Below are positions 61,103 through 64,000 of a stretch of 64,000 bases of DNA, piece by piece. The translations under genes and the position numbers were made by a program. The stretch covers positions 558,001 through 622,000 of the forward strand of contig CP012820.1 of the NCBI GenBank assembly GCA_001936135.1, in the 5' to 3' direction. Every line of letters begins with the position of its first letter. Positions within the stretch are counted from its first letter, which is position 1. The DNA is from Saccharomycopsis fibuligera x Saccharomycopsis cf. fibuligera. Taxonomy: Eukaryota > Ascomycota > Saccharomycetes > Ascoideales > Saccharomycopsidaceae. The notes beneath the pieces are model-generated. The model saw only the letters and a program-made list of their open reading frames with translations. It made no database searches and was not told the origin of the DNA.

Positions 61103-61873
61103 TTTGTAATATGTGTGCCGTTTATATTTTTTGTTTTACAAAAAAAAAAAAAAAAAAAAAAAATCAGTTGTTGATTAGCTGGAAGCCAAAGTTTTGGATC
61201 GAGATTTGTCACCTTTACAAAAAGTGAAAAAAGTGAGTATACTCGAGGACAGCTTCAGGAAAAAAAAGAAAGGCGGCTTTCACCCATTCATCCACAATAT
61301 GTTACTTGTCAAGACGTCACGTTTTTTCGGGGCCTGCGCTTCTGTGCTCAACAGACACCGTTAAATGTGAATGTGAAAATGATTCTCTGGTCAATGTGGC
61401 AATTTTTTGGATCTGGCCCAACGTAATTTCATCTGCTAGATTTGTCTCATAGGATAACTTCAAGTCAGAAAGATTTGCGACAGCTCAGATATTATCATGC
61501 CAGAAACTTTTTTTTTTTTTTTTTTTAAGTTATACGTTTCTTTTTTTTTCCGCCATGTATGGTTTTCGCTTATAGCTAAATTTTTATTATTGTACAAAAA
61601 AGTATACAAAATGTAGACCAATATATGAATATTTATGCTAATAATGACAAACATACTATTCAATAACGAGCTTAGTACCCGAAATGACCTATTATTAGTG
61701 ATTAGAAAAGGAATAATGGAAGAAAAACCAAGCATAACAAAACGTGAATCGTGCCAATAAGAAAAAAATGCATGTGATGGACCTTTTTTATTGTAATTTT
61801 CAGAGCAAACCACATTAAGCAAATACAAAAAAAAAAAGAGAAAATAAAAACTGTTTATGTAATGCAAAATACT
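61103..61873. other. intergenic region, ECT1 promoter
   Basis: Contains a 24-base A run at 61140-61163, a T-rich run near 61508-61526 and AT-rich sequence up to the 3' end of the next minus-strand gene. The frame at 61460-61867 translates these tracts and is not supported as a gene. Confidence 0.5.
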
Positions 61874-63709
61874 CTATGGAACAGATTTATTGCCATCGGC
61901 TTTTTCGAGATCGAGTTGGTCCAACTCTTTTTGTAACGAATTCAAGTACTCGAGATTCTTTTCGTTAGCAGTCTTTATGTAGTCATCGACAGTCCTTTTT
62001 GCCATTTGTTGTCTGTCTGATAATTCGTTGATTTTTTGCTCATAGCTCAAGATCAAATCATATTTGGCCTTATTACACTCTCTTATTTTTTCTCTTATTT
62101 TTCTTATTTGGTCACTTAGCTCTTCTTGCTGTTGTTCTTCAGCAATATTGCTTTGATTTGGAGCATTAGTGCTTGTGGCTGCTAGTACCATATTTGAAGA
62201 CTTTACTAAACCTGCGCTAGTACTTTGCGGAAACTGAGAAGTTGCAGCAGCTCTTGGCTTTATATTCTGTTTGGGCTTGGTCACTTTATTGTCAGAAATT
62301 CCAGAAACGTTTGCGTTAACGGTTCCTATTATCGCACCTGAGCTCGGTGTTATCACTGGCAGTTCTGCTTGAGTATTAGACTTGTCATTGCTGCTGCCTT
62401 GATGGATGTAATCTTGCGCCGGGTTCAGATGCTTTGATCCGATGTTTGCAGCAACGTTTGCAGAAACTTGCTTATTGTTATTGTCACCGAAATCTGAGGG
62501 CGTTGTTATAGAACCCGGTAATGCTGAAGATGATGAAGAACCGAGGATTTGGTTCGGATTGGGATTTACTGTGTCTTTGTTGTTAGCTGGTTGAATATCT
62601 TCATTTGATGAAGCAATGTTGCTTTTCTCAGTAACAATGTCGTTATTACTACTATTCTTATTATTATTATCCTCGCTGTTGTTGATCGCCATAGCCACTT
62701 TGCTAATATTGCTATTGGCATTTATATGGCTACTAGGCTCAGAAGAACAAGGGCCCGTTTTCTCGTGATGAGATAGCTTGTTTTCTGAAGAGCTTGGTTT
62801 TTGACTGCTTTCATCGTTGTTATCTTGAGGTGTACTGTTGGTTTCTTCTATTGTTTCATTTTCACCTCCATACTTGTCTTCATTTTCTCTTTCACTTGCA
62901 TTTTCTTTTTCGTTCTCGTTTGCGTTTTCGTTTACGCTTTCGTCCTCGTTTGCGGTTGCATTTTCATGTTCGCCAAAATTACTGGAGTTCGTTGGATTTT
63001 CAGTATCTTGGAGACTCTGTATGCTTTCCTCCTCACTATCAGGACTATTGGTACTACCATTTTCAGTATTGGGAGTCATACTGCGCGGTGTGGCGTTGAA
63101 GGGGAGACTAGCGTGGTCGCTGGCGAGGGTTGAAGTAGTGTTTACCAGCGTTGGCGACGCGGCAGTGAATTTAGAATTTTTCTTTGCTGTAGAGTTTTCC
63201 GGCGGGCTGGGTGCTGATGATCCATTCTTCATGACGGAGCTGGAGCTGTTGGTAGTGCTCGAGCGAGTTGCAGCCGGCAGCGGCTTCCTACTACCGTTGT
63301 AGGAGCAGCAAATCGAAGAAGAAATAGCAAAACTTTCCTCGTTGCGTTTCCCTGCACTTGTAGTGCTGCTGCTGTTGCTGCTGCTGCTGCTTCCTCTTCT
63401 TCTCCTTTCTCCACCGGATTTTGCTCCCTGTGCTGCCGTTTGCTTGAGAGCAGGCGGCTCCGCAGGCTGTTGGTTTTCGGCTTCATTGGCATTGGCACTG
63501 GCTGGCGGCGGTGGCGACTGGCTGTTTTTCCCTTGAATAGCGTGGACTTGGTTGTTGTTTTGTTTTTCGCTGTAAAGGGTAATTACCGTCGGCAGCTCAA
63601 GATCGTCGACAGGAGCATGATTAGGATTGCTGCCTACTTTAACTGCTTTGCTACTATTGCTGGATTTAGACCGTGGCGAGGTGCACAGAGATTGAGAGAT
63701 CCTAGACAT
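61874..63709 (-). CDS. unknown low-complexity protein with C-terminal coiled coil
   Basis: Predicted protein of 611 residues; the first ATG in frame is at 63709 (MSRISQSLC). The first ~100 residues are Ser/Asn/Pro/Ala-rich. The middle is dominated by Ser runs (AGC codons) and an Asn/Glu repeat region near residues 250-290 (ENANENEKENASEREN), encoded by a degenerate hexanucleotide array at about 62880-62965. Only the last ~95 residues look folded: a charged helical segment (LSDQIRKIREKIRECNKAKYDL...NSLQKELDQLDLEK) with coiled-coil heptads. No signal peptide or membrane segment is seen. The composition suggests a nuclear or regulatory protein, but I do not recognise the family. CTG codons occur, so some Leu may be Ser. 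Confidence 0.6.
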   Translation of the reverse strand: MSRISQSLCTSPRSKSSNSSKAVKVGSNPNHAPVDDLELPTVITLYSEKQNNNQVHAIQGKNSQSPPPPASANANEAENQQPAEPPALKQTAAQGAKSGGERRRRGSSSSSNSSSTTSAGKRNEESFAISSSICCSYNGSRKPLPAATRSSTTNSSSSVMKNGSSAPSPPENSTAKKNSKFTAASPTLVNTTSTLASDHASLPFNATPRSMTPNTENGSTNSPDSEEESIQSLQDTENPTNSSNFGEHENATANEDESVNENANENEKENASERENEDKYGGENETIEETNSTPQDNNDESSQKPSSSENKLSHHEKTGPCSSEPSSHINANSNISKVAMAINNSEDNNNKNSSNNDIVTEKSNIASSNEDIQPANNKDTVNPNPNQILGSSSSSALPGSITTPSDFGDNNNKQVSANVAANIGSKHLNPAQDYIHQGSSNDKSNTQAELPVITPSSGAIIGTVNANVSGISDNKVTKPKQNIKPRAAATSQFPQSTSAGLVKSSNMVLAATSTNAPNQSNIAEEQQQEELSDQIRKIREKIRECNKAKYDLILSYEQKINELSDRQQMAKRTVDDYIKTANEKNLEYLNSLQKELDQLDLEKADGNKSVP

Positions 63710-64000
63710 GACTTGCGAATGCAATCAATCAATCAAAGATGGCCTCTTTGTGCACTTTGTTGTGCCAATTTTTTTTTTTTTTTTTATTTATTTATTTTTG
63801 ACTTGTCTTCACACTATTAGCAACAACACTATAATCCGATATCAGCACAATGTAGAAAAAAAATCGTAACAATTGCCTCTTTTTTTGTCTTGTTATGAGT
63901 AAGTCTCAAGAAAAGAACGAAGCAGGATATCTAATTTTTATTTATTTCTTATTACTTCTCTGAAGGATTAACTATGCATTAAAAGAGAAGAAACCTTTTT
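63710..64000. other. upstream region of the coiled-coil protein gene
   Basis: AT-rich sequence with a T run at about 63768-63785 and CAATCAATCAATC just before the start codon (+ strand). No gene is seen up to the window end. Confidence 0.5.

Noticed and set aside
545-63709. Proof of CUG-to-Ser decoding
   Set aside because: I checked several conserved proteins for CTG at invariant Ser positions and found no decisive case. The highly expressed genes I checked hardly use CTG.

Overview
The window looks like nuclear DNA of an ascomycete yeast. It is AT-rich and compact, most genes lack introns, and the few introns carry perfect or near-perfect TACTAAC branch sites. The closest fit I can argue is the CTG-clade (Candida/Lodderomyces-like) yeasts. 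The reasons are the overall protein resemblance, a candidapepsin-type secreted aspartyl protease and a palC-like gene. This placement is inference: I found no decisive CUG-to-Ser position. If it is right, CTG codons (for example codon 9 of the gene ending at 61874) should be read as Ser.

Layout. 1-12.1 kb: MSH2 (+), POL1 (-) and PRP22 (-). Both MSH2 and POL1 have paired ACGCGT boxes upstream. 13-21 kb: a Mep1-type ammonium permease (-), diverging from GCD11/eIF2-gamma (+), then the RGS protein SST2 (-). 21.5-29.2 kb: a mitochondrial PPR-like protein (-), LIG4 (-) and TSR3 (+). 30.2-33.8 kb: an accessory-looking pair of secreted proteins, one an NPP1/NLP-family protein (-) and one unrecognised (+), diverging across 2 kb that holds trinucleotide and hexanucleotide repeats. 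34.6-40.8 kb: a small STF2/TMA10-type hydrophilin (-) with a 2.15-kb, locally GC-rich upstream region, OST1 (-) and a ZIP zinc transporter (-). 42.3-52.4 kb: a palC-like Bro1-domain protein (+), S-formylglutathione hydrolase (-), a DUF218 protein (+), a peroxisomal ABC half-transporter (+) and a secreted aspartyl protease (+). 52.7 kb: tRNA-Val(AAC) (-), followed by about 1.9 kb without a gene. 54.7-59.2 kb: three consecutive split genes (an unknown acidic protein, GDI1 and SEC13). 59.8-63.7 kb: ECT1 (-) and a low-complexity coiled-coil protein (-).

The genes do not form one pathway. Small functional themes are DNA replication and repair (MSH2, POL1, LIG4), secretory traffic and glycosylation (OST1, GDI1, SEC13), and nutrient uptake (ammonium permease, ZIP transporter).

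The most notable observations are: a frame-neutral 6-nt microexon in GDI1; two neighbouring genes whose first exon is just the ATG; a perfect CCGAGG/CCTCGG dyad upstream of the peroxisomal ABC transporter; an NLP-family gene in a yeast with an altered heptapeptide; a ~250-bp repeat present as two nearly identical inverted copies 7 kb apart; three ZRE-like repeats in the ZIP/palC intergenic region; and three 10-bp-phased TTGCGAG motifs upstream of the formylglutathione hydrolase gene. All translations were read with the standard code. No homology search was possible, so identities rest on recognised motifs and remembered family features.
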